From Streptomyces hokutonensis (GTDB taxonomy: Bacteria; Actinomycetota; Actinomycetes; Streptomycetales; Streptomycetaceae), in the NCBI RefSeq assembly GCF_000376565.1, contig NZ_BARG01000001.1:1-64000 (forward strand): 64,000 nucleotides of DNA. The letters are read 5' to 3'. The notes below the pieces were generated by a model. It ran no database searches and was not told the origin of the DNA. It was given only the letters and a program-made list of their open reading frames with translations. Positions 9,046-16,756 of this stretch are shown here, piece by piece. Position numbers and translations under genes: made by a program. Numbering within the stretch: the stretch's first letter is position 1; each line of letters opens with the position of its first letter.

Positions 9046-10383
9046 ATGAACACTCGTCGTAGTACCAGTTCGCTCCCCAAGCCGGGCCGTTCGGCCTATG
9101 GCGTGGTGAGCCTCGTCGTCCTGCTCTTCATACCCGTGTTCGTGCTGCTCGGAGGCAGCCAGGTACAGGACTTCCTCAACTTCGGCGCGGGCGTTCTCTC
9201 GCTCGTGTCGCTCACCTGCTCGGTCATCTGGGGCCTCGTCGCCCAGGACCGGGTCGTCCTCAACATCCGCCAGCGGATCGTGGCCCAGGGCATCCACCGG
9301 GTGACCGCCGTCGGTTCGATCGCGTTCCTCGTGATTCACATCACGGTCAAGCTGGCGCTCGACCACACCGTCCTGATCGCCGCGCTGATCCCGTTCAGCC
9401 TCGGCGTGAGGGGCAGCGCCGGGCTCATCGGCCTCGGCTCCCTGGCCGGCCTGCTGATGATCTTCGTGGGCATCACCGGAGCCCTGCGCAACCAGTTCGC
9501 GTCCCCGGCGCCGGTGGCCGCCCGCTGGCGCGCGATGCACATGCTGGCCTACCCGGCCTGGTGCGCGGCGCTGGTCCACGGCCTGTTCGCGGGCCGCGCG
9601 GCGAAGCCGTTCTTCATGATCTCGTACGAGCTGTGCCTGGTCGGGGTCGCCGCGGCCCTCGCCCTGCGCTCGGCGCCCCGCCCGTTCAAGCGGAAGTTCG
9701 CCGACAAGATCGCCATGCTCCTGGGCAACGAGGAGCGGCCGGGTCTCGACGAACTCGACGCGAGCCGGGGCCGCGTGGCCGAGTCCGCGCTGCCGGGCTA
9801 CGAGAGCCGCCGTCCGGCCGAGGGCCGACGCGCCGCGCAGCAGCCCTCGTTCACCGAGACCGGCTCGATGCCGCGTGTGGACCCGGCCGCCGCTCAGTAC
9901 GAGACGAGGTCCATGACCCCGGTCGCCGACACGAACGGCTTCGCGGCCGCCTACCGCACCGCCACACCGGAGTCCACCGGCCAGATGCCGTACATCACCG
10001 ACCAGACCTCCCGCACGAACGTGCCGATGGACATGCAGAACACGCAGGCGGTCCCCCGCGCGGACAACGGCGGCAGCACCTCGGGCAGCTGGCCGGTCCC
10101 GTCACCGCCGCCGGTCGGCGAGGCGCCCCCGTCGGCCTACGACCCGCTCCAGGACACCGGGTACAACATCCCGACGTACAACAACAATTCGGGCGCGGGC
10201 GGGTACGGCGACGGATACGTGTACCCCACCGGTGAGTCGAATGGGGCTTCCGGTACGTACAACTCTGGTGACACGTACAACAGCGGTCCCGCCACTGATC
10301 AAACGCCCAACGCGTCGTACGACTTCGACGCGCAGGGCGGCTCGGGCGAACCTTGGAACACGCCTTCCGGAGGCTATAGGTGA
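9046..10383 (+). CDS. cytochrome-b/ferric-reductase-like membrane protein with disordered C-terminal tail
   Basis: 445 aa from the ATG at 9046, which has GGAG 7-8 nt upstream; the frame is open further upstream without such support. Residues about 15-210 form about six TM helices. Histidines occur in paired helix positions (GIHRVTAVGSIAFLVIH and AMHMLAYPAWCAALVH), the arrangement that ligates two stacked b hemes in ferric-reductase/cytochrome-b561-type proteins. Residues about 240-445 are hydrophilic and rich in Ser, Gly, Asn, Pro and Tyr, with no recognisable fold. The stop overlaps the GTG of the next gene by 3-4 nt, implying a two-protein complex. It probably carries electrons across the membrane; donor and acceptor are unknown. 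Confidence 0.75.
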   Translation: MNTRRSTSSLPKPGRSAYGVVSLVVLLFIPVFVLLGGSQVQDFLNFGAGVLSLVSLTCSVIWGLVAQDRVVLNIRQRIVAQGIHRVTAVGSIAFLVIHITVKLALDHTVLIAALIPFSLGVRGSAGLIGLGSLAGLLMIFVGITGALRNQFASPAPVAARWRAMHMLAYPAWCAALVHGLFAGRAAKPFFMISYELCLVGVAAALALRSAPRPFKRKFADKIAMLLGNEERPGLDELDASRGRVAESALPGYESRRPAEGRRAAQQPSFTETGSMPRVDPAAAQYETRSMTPVADTNGFAAAYRTATPESTGQMPYITDQTSRTNVPMDMQNTQAVPRADNGGSTSGSWPVPSPPPVGEAPPSAYDPLQDTGYNIPTYNNNSGAGGYGDGYVYPTGESNGASGTYNSGDTYNSGPATDQTPNASYDFDAQGGSGEPWNTPSGGYR

Positions 10384-11993
10384 ACGAGGCCCTGCCCGAC
10401 GTCCCAGAAGTCCGCGTCGTCGGGCTTCCACAGCTCACGTCGGGCTTCGACCTTGTCGAGAGACTCGACCTGCCCATGCACCTCAAGGTGCACGGGCCGC
10501 TCGAACCCATGGGCGGGGAGCAGCTCGCGAAGCTCTCCGAGGCGATCAACCTGAAGGGGCGCGGCGGCGCGGGCTTCCCCTTCCACAAAAAGCTGCGGTC
10601 GGTCGCCGAAGCGGCGATCAAGCGCGGTGTACGGCCGGTCGTCGTCGTCAACGGCAGTGAGGACGAACCCGCCTGCCGCAAGGACACGGTGCTCATCAAC
10701 CGTGCCCCGCATCTCATCCTGGACGGCGCCCTCCTGGTCGCCGAGGCCCTGGGTGCCCGCACGCTCGTGGTGGGGGTCACCCGTGAGTCGACGCAGCGCT
10801 CCATGGAGGCCGCGCTCTCGGAGCGCGGCCTGAGCAACACCCGCCGTTCGGCGCTGAAGGCGTTCGTCCAGCGCAACCCGGTCCGCATGGTCACCGGCGC
10901 CGCCGCGTCGCTGATCCGCTCGATCGACGGCGGCCCGGCGATCCCGCCCGGCCGCAAGGTCAGCGCCTCCCAGAACGGCGTCGGCGGCGCCCCGACCCTG
11001 CTCTCCAACGCCGAGACCTTCGCCCAACTCGCCATCGCCGCCCGCATCGGCCCCGAGCGCTACGGCAACACCGGCCTCTACGACGAGCCCGGCACCGTCA
11101 TGCTCACGGTCTCCGGGGCGGTCGCGCGCCCCATGGTGCTCGAGGTCCCCACGGGTGTGCCGCTGCGCTACGTCCTGCAGCTGGCCGGTGCCCCGCCGGT
11201 CCCCCAGGGTGTGCTGACGGGCGGTTACCACGGCAAGTGGATCGACGCGGCGACGGTCAACGAGGCGATCGTCTCCCGCAACTCCCTGGACGCGGTGGGC
11301 GGTGCGCTCGGCGCGGGCGCCATCATGCCGATCACCCAGGAGACCTGCCCCCTGGGTGAATCGCTTCGGGTGGCCCAGTGGCTGGCCGACGAGAGCGCGG
11401 GACAGTGCGGTCCCTGCTACCTCGGTCTGCCCGCCGCCGCGCGCGGCATGGAGGACATCCTCAACGGCGGCGGCCCGGCCGCCCTGGAGGCGCTGAAGCA
11501 GGTCGCCAAGGCCGTGAAGCGGCGCGGCGCGTGCTCGCACCCGGACGGCTCCGCGATGTTCCTGGAATCGACCATCAAGGCGTTCACGGACGACCTCGCC
11601 GCCCATGTCCTCGGAAACGGCTGCGGAAGGCCCGTGGAGGGCGTTCTGCCGCTCTTCGAGGGCGGCCAGCTCCCCGCGGGCATCACGAGCGGTGCGGAGG
11701 CCGAGGACAACGGCCCCAGCCGTCAGAAGATCTACGTCGACTGGACGCTGTGCCGGGGCCACGGTCTGTGCGCGGACATCCTCCCGGAGGTCTTCGAACT
11801 CGGCGCCGACGGCTTCCCCACCGTCGCGCAGGCCCAGGTGCCGCGTTACGCGGAGGCGAAGGCGCTCCGCGCGGTGCGCCGCTGCCCGGCGCTGGCCCTG
11901 CGCCTGGAGGAGGAGACGGCACGGGACAAGGGGCCCGCGCGCAACCTGCCGGTCCTCTCTCAGGGCCGCGGCCGGCGGGCACTGGGCCGCTGA
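10380..11993 (+). CDS. NuoF-like flavo/iron-sulfur oxidoreductase fused to a 3Fe-4S-type ferredoxin
   Basis: 537 aa. The N-terminal 400 residues resemble NuoF of complex I: an FMN/NADH-binding glycine-rich loop GRGGAGFPFHKK (60-70), the NGSEDEPACRKD segment (where NuoF has N-x-DE-x-EP), an SLBB segment (GVPLRYVLQLAG) and the Fe-S region. The usual C-x2-C-x2-C of NuoF reads ESAGQCGPC here, so the first Cys is Ala; another Cys lies in KRRGACSHP. The C-terminus (about 450-510) is a small ferredoxin with CRGHGLC and RRCPALAL, the three-Cys pattern of [3Fe-4S] ferredoxins. GTG start coupled to the upstream stop. It probably oxidises NAD(P)H and passes electrons to the membrane partner; substrate unknown. 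Confidence 0.82.
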   Translation: MNEALPDVPEVRVVGLPQLTSGFDLVERLDLPMHLKVHGPLEPMGGEQLAKLSEAINLKGRGGAGFPFHKKLRSVAEAAIKRGVRPVVVVNGSEDEPACRKDTVLINRAPHLILDGALLVAEALGARTLVVGVTRESTQRSMEAALSERGLSNTRRSALKAFVQRNPVRMVTGAAASLIRSIDGGPAIPPGRKVSASQNGVGGAPTLLSNAETFAQLAIAARIGPERYGNTGLYDEPGTVMLTVSGAVARPMVLEVPTGVPLRYVLQLAGAPPVPQGVLTGGYHGKWIDAATVNEAIVSRNSLDAVGGALGAGAIMPITQETCPLGESLRVAQWLADESAGQCGPCYLGLPAAARGMEDILNGGGPAALEALKQVAKAVKRRGACSHPDGSAMFLESTIKAFTDDLAAHVLGNGCGRPVEGVLPLFEGGQLPAGITSGAEAEDNGPSRQKIYVDWTLCRGHGLCADILPEVFELGADGFPTVAQAQVPRYAEAKALRAVRRCPALALRLEEETARDKGPARNLPVLSQGRGRRALGR

Positions 11994-12003
11994 GCACACG
12001 GAC

Positions 12004-12040
12004 GGCGGGCCGCCCTCTTCTCAAGAAGGGGCGGCCCGCC
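12004..12040 (+). terminator. terminator downstream of the NuoF-like gene
   Basis: A 12-bp perfect stem, GGCGGGCCGCCC / GGGCGGCCCGCC, around a 13-nt loop, starting 11 nt after the stop at 11993. No U tract. Confidence 0.75.
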
Positions 12041-12076
12041 GCTCCATGAGCTGCGTCAACTCCCCCTGGACACACC

Positions 12077-12110
12077 GAAGGCGGGTCATCCTGTGGGATG
12101 ACCCGCCTTC
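12077..12110 (-). terminator. strong hairpin between the NuoF-like gene and tRNA-Ala
   Basis: A perfect 15-bp stem (GAAGGCGGGTCATCC and its complement) with a 4-nt loop. It begins 8 nt beyond the tRNA-Ala 3' end on the minus strand, so it most likely terminates the tRNA transcript. It could also back up the plus-strand terminator at 12004-12040. No U tract. Confidence 0.7.
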
Positions 12111-12118
12111 GACTTCTG

Positions 12119-12191
12119 TGGAGCTAAGGAGAATTGAACTCCTGACCTCCTGCATGCCATGCAGGCGCTCTACCAACTGAGCTATAGCCCC
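12119..12191 (-). tRNA. tRNA-Ala (anticodon GGC), copy 1
   Basis: A 73-nt cloverleaf: acceptor GGGGCTA/TAGCTCC with discriminator A, D arm GCTC...GAGC, anticodon stem CCTGC/GCAGG with loop ATGGCAT giving anticodon GGC (codon GCC), and T arm AGGAG TTCAATT CTCCT. CCA is not encoded. It is identical over its full length to the copy at 15316-15388. Confidence 0.97.
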
Positions 12192-12324
12192 TTGCGGTGT
12201 GCTACCGGGTCTCCCCGGCGGCGACGCCAACATTACCGGTCGACCCGGTGCACCACCAAATCGTTTCCGTCGCCCCGTCCGTGACCGTGATCGCCGGGAC
12301 CTCCTCGCGGGGTCCCGGCCCGAG

Positions 12325-12558
12325 TCAAGCGGTGACGAACGAATAGAACCGTTTCAAAGTGCAGTGCTCTTCGAGGAGTCGGCCGTAGATCGGCTCGCCC
12401 TCGAGTTCGCGGTACGTCTCGATCGGATCGCCTTTTATGATCAGCGCCCGCGCGCACTCCTCGCACCAGTACTGGTAGTCGGGATTCACCGGTTCCATGT
12501 CACGGACGATCGGCGTCCCACTGCCGCACCAGTCGCACTTTCGCCTGTGTGCACCCAT
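12325..12558 (-). CDS. small zinc-ribbon protein
   Basis: 77 aa with CDWCGSG at residues 8-14 and CEEC at about 32-35, giving two CxxC pairs for one zinc. The rest (ALIIKGDPIETYRELEGEP) is charged and soluble. The start lies 3 nt after the stop of the microprotein gene at 12562-12735, with GGAG upstream, so the two form one operon. I recognise no named family. Zinc-ribbon proteins of this size usually bind nucleic acid or protein partners. Confidence 0.75.
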   Translation of the reverse strand: MGAHRRKCDWCGSGTPIVRDMEPVNPDYQYWCEECARALIIKGDPIETYRELEGEPIYGRLLEEHCTLKRFYSFVTA

Positions 12559-12561
12559 CGA

Positions 12562-12735
12562 TCAGCTCCAGCTGTGGCCGCAGGCCGTGCACACGTAGGA
12601 AACTCCGCCGTTGTCACCGAGGACTTGGGCCACGTGGGCGGAACCGCAGGAAGGGCAGCTCAGGCGGGTGATCGTATCTCGTATCAACGCCGCATCGAAG
12701 AGGTGGTCGACCTCCTCGATGATGCTCGCAGGCAT
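12562..12735 (-). CDS. zinc-ribbon microprotein (57 aa)
   Basis: Reads MPASIIEEVDHLFDAALIRD at the N-terminus, then CPSC and CTAC pairs about 24 residues apart, ending GHSWS. This is a classic small zinc ribbon with a short N-terminal helix. A strong GGGAGGGAG site lies 5 nt before the ATG. It is the first gene of a two-gene unit with the 77-aa zinc ribbon downstream. The function is unknown. Confidence 0.7.
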   Translation of the reverse strand: MPASIIEEVDHLFDAALIRDTITRLSCPSCGSAHVAQVLGDNGGVSYVCTACGHSWS

Positions 12736-12804
12736 CGCTACTCCCTCCCGTCGGGCCGCGCCCCCTTCCGGCCGTTTGATTCTGCCACGGCCGGACCAAT
12801 ACGG

Positions 12805-14274
12805 TCAGCGACGCCTCAGTACCAGTCCGGACACGGCACCCACCGCGGCCGTCCCCGCCAGCGCGAACATGCACGCCAAAAGCGCCTTCGCAGAGGTATA
12901 CGCCCCCGGGGCCCCAAGTGACTCAAGCCGGTTCAAGAACAGTGTGCCGAAAACCGCGACCCCGAGCAGCTGACCCAGCTGCGCGACCGAGGAGAGCAGA
13001 CCGCTGGCGTCCGCCGCGTCCTCGGGCCGCACGGTGGCCAGGGCCCGGGTCAGCGTCGGACCGAAGGCGAGCGCGAGCCCGGCCCCCACGCCGACGTACG
13101 CCACGTACAGTACGGCCCCGCCGCGATCGCCGCCTTCGAACGCCAGGCCGACTCCCAGGACGGACGGGATCGTGATCACGAACCCGAGCGGGGTCAGCGC
13201 CCGCTGCCAGGCCGCCGGCCACCTGCGCCAGGTGAGACCGACCACTCCGAAGACGACCGCCGTCGGCGCGAAGGTGAGGCCGGCGCGCAACGCGCTGAAA
13301 CCGAGGCCTCCTTGGACGTGCAGGGTGAGCGCGAACAGGAAACCGCCGTTGACGGCCATGACCGCCAGGATCCGGAAGACGGCCAGCCCCATGCCGGGGT
13401 GACGAAGCACACGCGGTGCGATCAGCGGGGCGCCACCGCGCCGCGCGAGCCGGGACTCGTAGCCGCAGAACGACGCGAAGAGCGCCGCCGCCGCGGCCAG
13501 CGACAGCCAGGACCACAGCGGCCAGTCCTCCTGCTGCCCGAGCACCAGCGGCACCGTGAGCAGCGCGACGGACAGGGCGAGCAGCACCAGCCCCGGCAGA
13601 TCGAGGGCCCGCGTCCGCTCGGGCTCCGACGGCCCGCCCTTCGGCAGCACGCGCCTGCCGACGAGCAGAAGTACGACGCCCACCGGCACGTTGACGAGGA
13701 ACACCGGCCGCCAGCCGGTGCCGAAGAGGTCGGCGCTGACGAGGAGGCCGCCGACGATCTGCCCGGCCGCGGCGCCGACCGCGACGACCGCCGAGTACAT
13801 GCTCAGCGCCCGCACCCGGGCCTCGCCGGTGAAGGTGCGCTGGATCAGGCTGAGCACCTGAGGGATCATCAGCGCCGAGCCGGAGCCCTGGACCAGCCGG
13901 AACACGATCAGCTCGGTGGAGCCTTGCGCCAGGCCGCAGGCGAGCGAGGCGGCGGTGAAGAGCGCGAGCCCGGCGAGGTGGACCCGGGCGTGGCCGAGCC
14001 GGTCGCCGAGCCGGGCGCCGGTGATCAGCAGCACCGAGTACGTGATGGTGTAGCCGGCGATCACCAGCTGCAAGTCGGCGCCGGACGCGTTGAGTTCGGT
14101 GCCGATGGTGGGGGCGGCGACGTTCACGATGAACACGTCCAGCAGCGCCATGAACATGGCCGCGAGCAGGACCGCGAGCATCGGCCCACGGCGATTGTCA
14201 GTGCCGGGGTCTTTACTGGTGGCAGGACTTGGAACGGGTGCGGAATCCGGTCCCGTCAAGGGTGTTGTCGTCAT
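12805..14274 (-). CDS. MFS multidrug exporter, DHA2/EmrB type (14 TM)
   Basis: 489 aa from ATG at 14274 (MTTTPLTGPDSAP). The first membrane helix contains LLAAMFMALLDVFIVNVAAPTI (split here: MALLDVFIVNVA is the DHA2 motif D1), followed by GARLGDRLGH (motif A) and about 14 hydrophobic segments. This family exports drugs or endogenous secondary metabolites using proton motive force. It is divergently oriented from an XRE/MmyB-like regulator at 14400, a common exporter-regulator arrangement. The frame is open beyond 14274 but the upstream part overlaps the divergent control region and looks non-coding. Confidence 0.88.
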   Translation of the reverse strand: MTTTPLTGPDSAPVPSPATSKDPGTDNRRGPMLAVLLAAMFMALLDVFIVNVAAPTIGTELNASGADLQLVIAGYTITYSVLLITGARLGDRLGHARVHLAGLALFTAASLACGLAQGSTELIVFRLVQGSGSALMIPQVLSLIQRTFTGEARVRALSMYSAVVAVGAAAGQIVGGLLVSADLFGTGWRPVFLVNVPVGVVLLLVGRRVLPKGGPSEPERTRALDLPGLVLLALSVALLTVPLVLGQQEDWPLWSWLSLAAAAALFASFCGYESRLARRGGAPLIAPRVLRHPGMGLAVFRILAVMAVNGGFLFALTLHVQGGLGFSALRAGLTFAPTAVVFGVVGLTWRRWPAAWQRALTPLGFVITIPSVLGVGLAFEGGDRGGAVLYVAYVGVGAGLALAFGPTLTRALATVRPEDAADASGLLSSVAQLGQLLGVAVFGTLFLNRLESLGAPGAYTSAKALLACMFALAGTAAVGAVSGLVLRRR

Positions 14275-14368
14275 GCCGTCGAGCGTGGGGGCGCTCCGGT
14301 ACGGGTGCCGAGAGCCCGCTGATGCTGGTACTGGCAGCACCTGGCAGGGGCCGGGTCGGGCGTCGAAC

Positions 14369-14399
14369 ATGGGGGATGTGACGTATGGGGGATGTGACG
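14369..14399 (+). repeat. tandem duplication of a 15-bp translation-start segment
   Basis: ATGGGGGATGTGACG occurs at 14369-14383 and again at 14385-14399 with one T between, directly before the ATG at 14400. Each unit contains both an ATG and a GGGGGA Shine-Dalgarno-like run. The first ATG opens a 19-codon frame ending at the TGA at 14426-14428, overlapping the start of the regulator gene. Confidence 0.65.
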
Positions 14400-15245
14400 A
14401 TGGGGACGACACAGCGCCGCCGGCCTGAGCTGGCCGCGTTTCTGCGCAGCAGGCGCGCCAGGGTGACACCGCACGACGTCGGCATGCCGCCGGGCTTCCG
14501 CCGGCGTACGCCGGGGCTGCGCCGCGAGGAGGTCGCCCAGCTCTCCGGAGTGGGCGTCACCTGGTACACGTGGCTCGAACAGGGGCGTCCGATCAACGCG
14601 TCGGCGCAGGTCCTGGACGCCGTGGCGCGCACGCTCCGGCTCGACGCGCCGGAGCGGGAGCATCTGTACCACCTGGCCGAGGTGCCGTACGCGCATCCTC
14701 CTGAAGTGCTCGCGCAGGCGGTGGGGCCGGAGATCCAGGGCATCCTCGACGCCCTCGAGCCACGCCCGGCGGTGGTCTACAACTCACGGTTCGACATCCT
14801 GGCCGCCAACTCCGTCTACCGGACCCTGGTCGGGATCGAACCGCCGTCGGACGGCTCGGTGCCCAACGCGCTGTGGAGGCTGTTCGCGGTGCCGGAGGCG
14901 GAGTCGCCGCTGATGTTCCGGGAGACCGAACTGCCGGTGATGGTGGCGATGCTGCGCTCGGCCTACGGACTGCATACCGGGGAGCCCGCCTGGGAGGAGT
15001 TCATACGCCGGCTGTCGGCGGCGAGCCCGCTCTTCATGCGGTTGTGGAGAAGCGGGGACGTAGCGGAGCCGGGGCGGCGGGTGAAGACGTTCCGGCACGA
15101 GGAGGTGGGCGAGATCCGGATGACCTCGGTGTCGTTGTCGGTCAACGGCATGCCGGAATGCCGGATCGTCGTCTACACCCCGGCCGACGAGGAGACCCGG
15201 CGGCGCACGGAGACGCTGACAGCGACGAAAAAATCCCACCCCTGA
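14400..15245 (+). CDS. XRE-family regulator with MmyB-like ligand-binding domain
   Basis: 281 aa. The N-terminal helix-turn-helix contains RREEVAQLSGVGVTWYTWLE (about 46-65), and the C-terminal two thirds is the MmyB-type PAS-like domain (VVYNSRFDILAANSVYRTL). The start is ambiguous: ATG 14400 or ATG 14385, both preceded by GGGGGA because of a tandem 15-bp duplication. These regulators commonly control a divergent neighbour, here the MFS exporter. Its last codons and stop lie inside the terminator hairpin of the convergent tRNA gene. Confidence 0.87.
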   Translation: MGTTQRRRPELAAFLRSRRARVTPHDVGMPPGFRRRTPGLRREEVAQLSGVGVTWYTWLEQGRPINASAQVLDAVARTLRLDAPEREHLYHLAEVPYAHPPEVLAQAVGPEIQGILDALEPRPAVVYNSRFDILAANSVYRTLVGIEPPSDGSVPNALWRLFAVPEAESPLMFRETELPVMVAMLRSAYGLHTGEPAWEEFIRRLSAASPLFMRLWRSGDVAEPGRRVKTFRHEEVGEIRMTSVSLSVNGMPECRIVVYTPADEETRRRTETLTATKKSHP

Positions 15246-15256
15246 AAGGGATGGGA
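15230..15256 (-). terminator. intrinsic terminator of tRNA-Ala copy 2, overlapping the end of the XRE gene
   Basis: On the minus strand ATCCCATCCCTT TCA GGGGTGGGAT is followed by TTTTT, a stem with a true U tract. It lies about 60 nt past the tRNA 3' end. The last four codons and stop of the convergent XRE gene (15245) lie within the hairpin, so one DNA segment serves both genes. Confidence 0.75.
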
Positions 15257-15315
15257 TCTCATCGACTCGATCATGGACGACTCTCGATCCTTGACAACTC
15301 AAGAGTGTCGAACTG

Positions 15316-15388
15316 TGGAGCTAAGGAGAATTGAACTCCTGACCTCCTGCATGCCATGCAGGCGCTCTACCAACTGAGCTATAGCCCC
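15316..15388 (-). tRNA. tRNA-Ala (anticodon GGC), copy 2
   Basis: Identical in all 73 positions to the copy at 12119-12191, with the same GGC anticodon and no encoded CCA. Identity extends only a few bases on each side (CTGT before, TTG after on the plus strand), so the duplicated unit is essentially the tRNA gene. Confidence 0.97.
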
Positions 15389-15481
15389 TTGTGTTCTTCC
15401 CGCTCGGCGGGCGAACAAGAAGAACTTTAGCCTGCGACCTGCCGGAAAGTGAAATCCGGGGTCGGGGCCCTGGAGGGCCGC

Positions 15482-16147
15482 TCAGTCGTCGTCGCCGAGC
15501 ACCGGTTCCGGGAGCGTGCCGGCGTTGTGTTCCAGCAGGCGCCAGCCGCGGGCGCCCTCGCCGAGCACGGACCAGCAGCAGTTGGAGAGGCCGCCGAGAC
15601 TCTCCCAGTGCGGGGACTCCAGACCGAGGAGCCGTCCGATGGTGGTGCGGATCGTGCCGCCGTGGCTGACCACCACGAGGGTGCCGTCCTCGGGCAGCTT
15701 CTCGGCGTGCCGCAGCACGACGGGGGCGGCCCGGTCGGCGACCTCGGTCTCCAGTTCGCCGCCGCCGCGGCGCACCGGTTCCCCGCGCTTCCACGCGGCG
15801 TACTCCTCGCCGTGGCGGGCGATGATCTCCTCGTGCGTCAGCCCCTGCCAGACGCCCGCGTAGGTCTCCCGCAGGCCCTCGTCGTGGGTGACGTCGAGCT
15901 CGGTGAGGGCGGCCAGCTCGGCGGCCGTGTTCGCCGCCCGCTTCAGGTCGGAGGCGACGATCGCGTCGGGCTTGAGGGAGGCCAGCAGCCGGGCGGCCCT
16001 GCGGGCCTGGCCGACACCGGTCTCGGTGAGCTCGACGTCCGTGGTGCCCTGGAAGCGGCGCTCCACGTTCCAGGCGGTCTGGCCGTGCCGCCACAGGATG
16101 ACGCGGCGGCCCCGGCCCGCCTTGCGGCCGTCCGCGCCGGCGCTCAC
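15482..16147 (-). CDS. histidine phosphatase family protein (phosphoglycerate mutase-like)
   Basis: 221 aa. The catalytic RHG motif is LWRHGQTAWN near the N-terminus. The second catalytic His is in VVSHGGTIRTTIG near residue 175, and ETYAGVWQGLTHEEI carries the conserved acid. Substrate specificity cannot be read from the sequence; broad-specificity phosphatases of this type are common. The GTG start at 16147 overlaps the rsfS stop by 4 nt (GTGA), so the two genes are translationally coupled. The open frame extends upstream inside rsfS but that part is a shadow. Confidence 0.88.
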   Translation of the reverse strand: MSAGADGRKAGRGRRVILWRHGQTAWNVERRFQGTTDVELTETGVGQARRAARLLASLKPDAIVASDLKRAANTAAELAALTELDVTHDEGLRETYAGVWQGLTHEEIIARHGEEYAAWKRGEPVRRGGGELETEVADRAAPVVLRHAEKLPEDGTLVVVSHGGTIRTTIGRLLGLESPHWESLGGLSNCCWSVLGEGARGWRLLEHNAGTLPEPVLGDDD

Positions 16148-16587
16148 CGCACCTCCCCGAACTCGGAGGCGTCCTCCTCGGCCTGCAGCTTGGCGTGCTC
16201 GGCGGCCTTGCCGCGGGTCTGCTGCGCGTCGGCGGGGAGGTCCAGCTCGGGGCAGTCCTTCCACAGCCGCTCCAGGGCGTAGAAGACGCGCTCCTCGCTG
16301 TGCTGGACGTGGACGACGATGTCGACGTAGTCGAGCAGGATCCAGCGGGCGTCACGGTCGCCCTCGCGGCGCACCGGCTTGGCGCCGAGCTCCTTGCTGA
16401 GCCGCTCCTCGATCTCGTCGACGATCGACTTGACCTGACGGTCGTTGGGAGCGGAGGCCAGCAGGAAGGCGTCCGTGATCGACAGCACGTCGCTGACGTC
16501 GTAGGCGATGATGTCGTGCGCGAGCTTGTCGGCGGCCGCCTGGGCGGCGGCGGAGATGAGCTCGATGGAGCGGTCAGTGGCGGTCAC
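16144..16587 (-). CDS. rsfS: ribosomal silencing factor RsfS
   Basis: 147 aa with the RsfS/Iojap fold signatures VLSITDAFLLASAPNDRQVKSI and ARWILLDYVDIVVHV. RsfS binds ribosomal protein L14 on the 50S subunit and blocks subunit joining when nutrients are short. A C-terminal tail rich in Ala and Glu goes beyond the family core. GTG start. It sits between the LCP-like gene and the coupled histidine phosphatase, and the nadD-rsfS neighbourhood is conserved across many bacteria. Confidence 0.95.
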   Translation of the reverse strand: MTATDRSIELISAAAQAAADKLAHDIIAYDVSDVLSITDAFLLASAPNDRQVKSIVDEIEERLSKELGAKPVRREGDRDARWILLDYVDIVVHVQHSEERVFYALERLWKDCPELDLPADAQQTRGKAAEHAKLQAEEDASEFGEVR

Positions 16588-16756
16588 TACGCGGCTTTCG
16601 GTCGGCGGTCAACAGACCTCAAGGGTCTCACGGACCGCGGACGGCACCCCACGTGAATAACGGATCACGCCCCGGACGTCGGCCCGGACACCGGCTCCGG
16701 CCTCCGGGGCATGCTCTCCGTCACAGCCACTGCGCCTTTTCGCCACCGCGCCCTCG

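Noticed and set aside
12119..15388. Integrative element using tRNA-Ala as attachment site
   Set aside because: No integrase, excisionase or replication gene lies between the two complete tRNA copies; duplication or recombination is a simpler reading.
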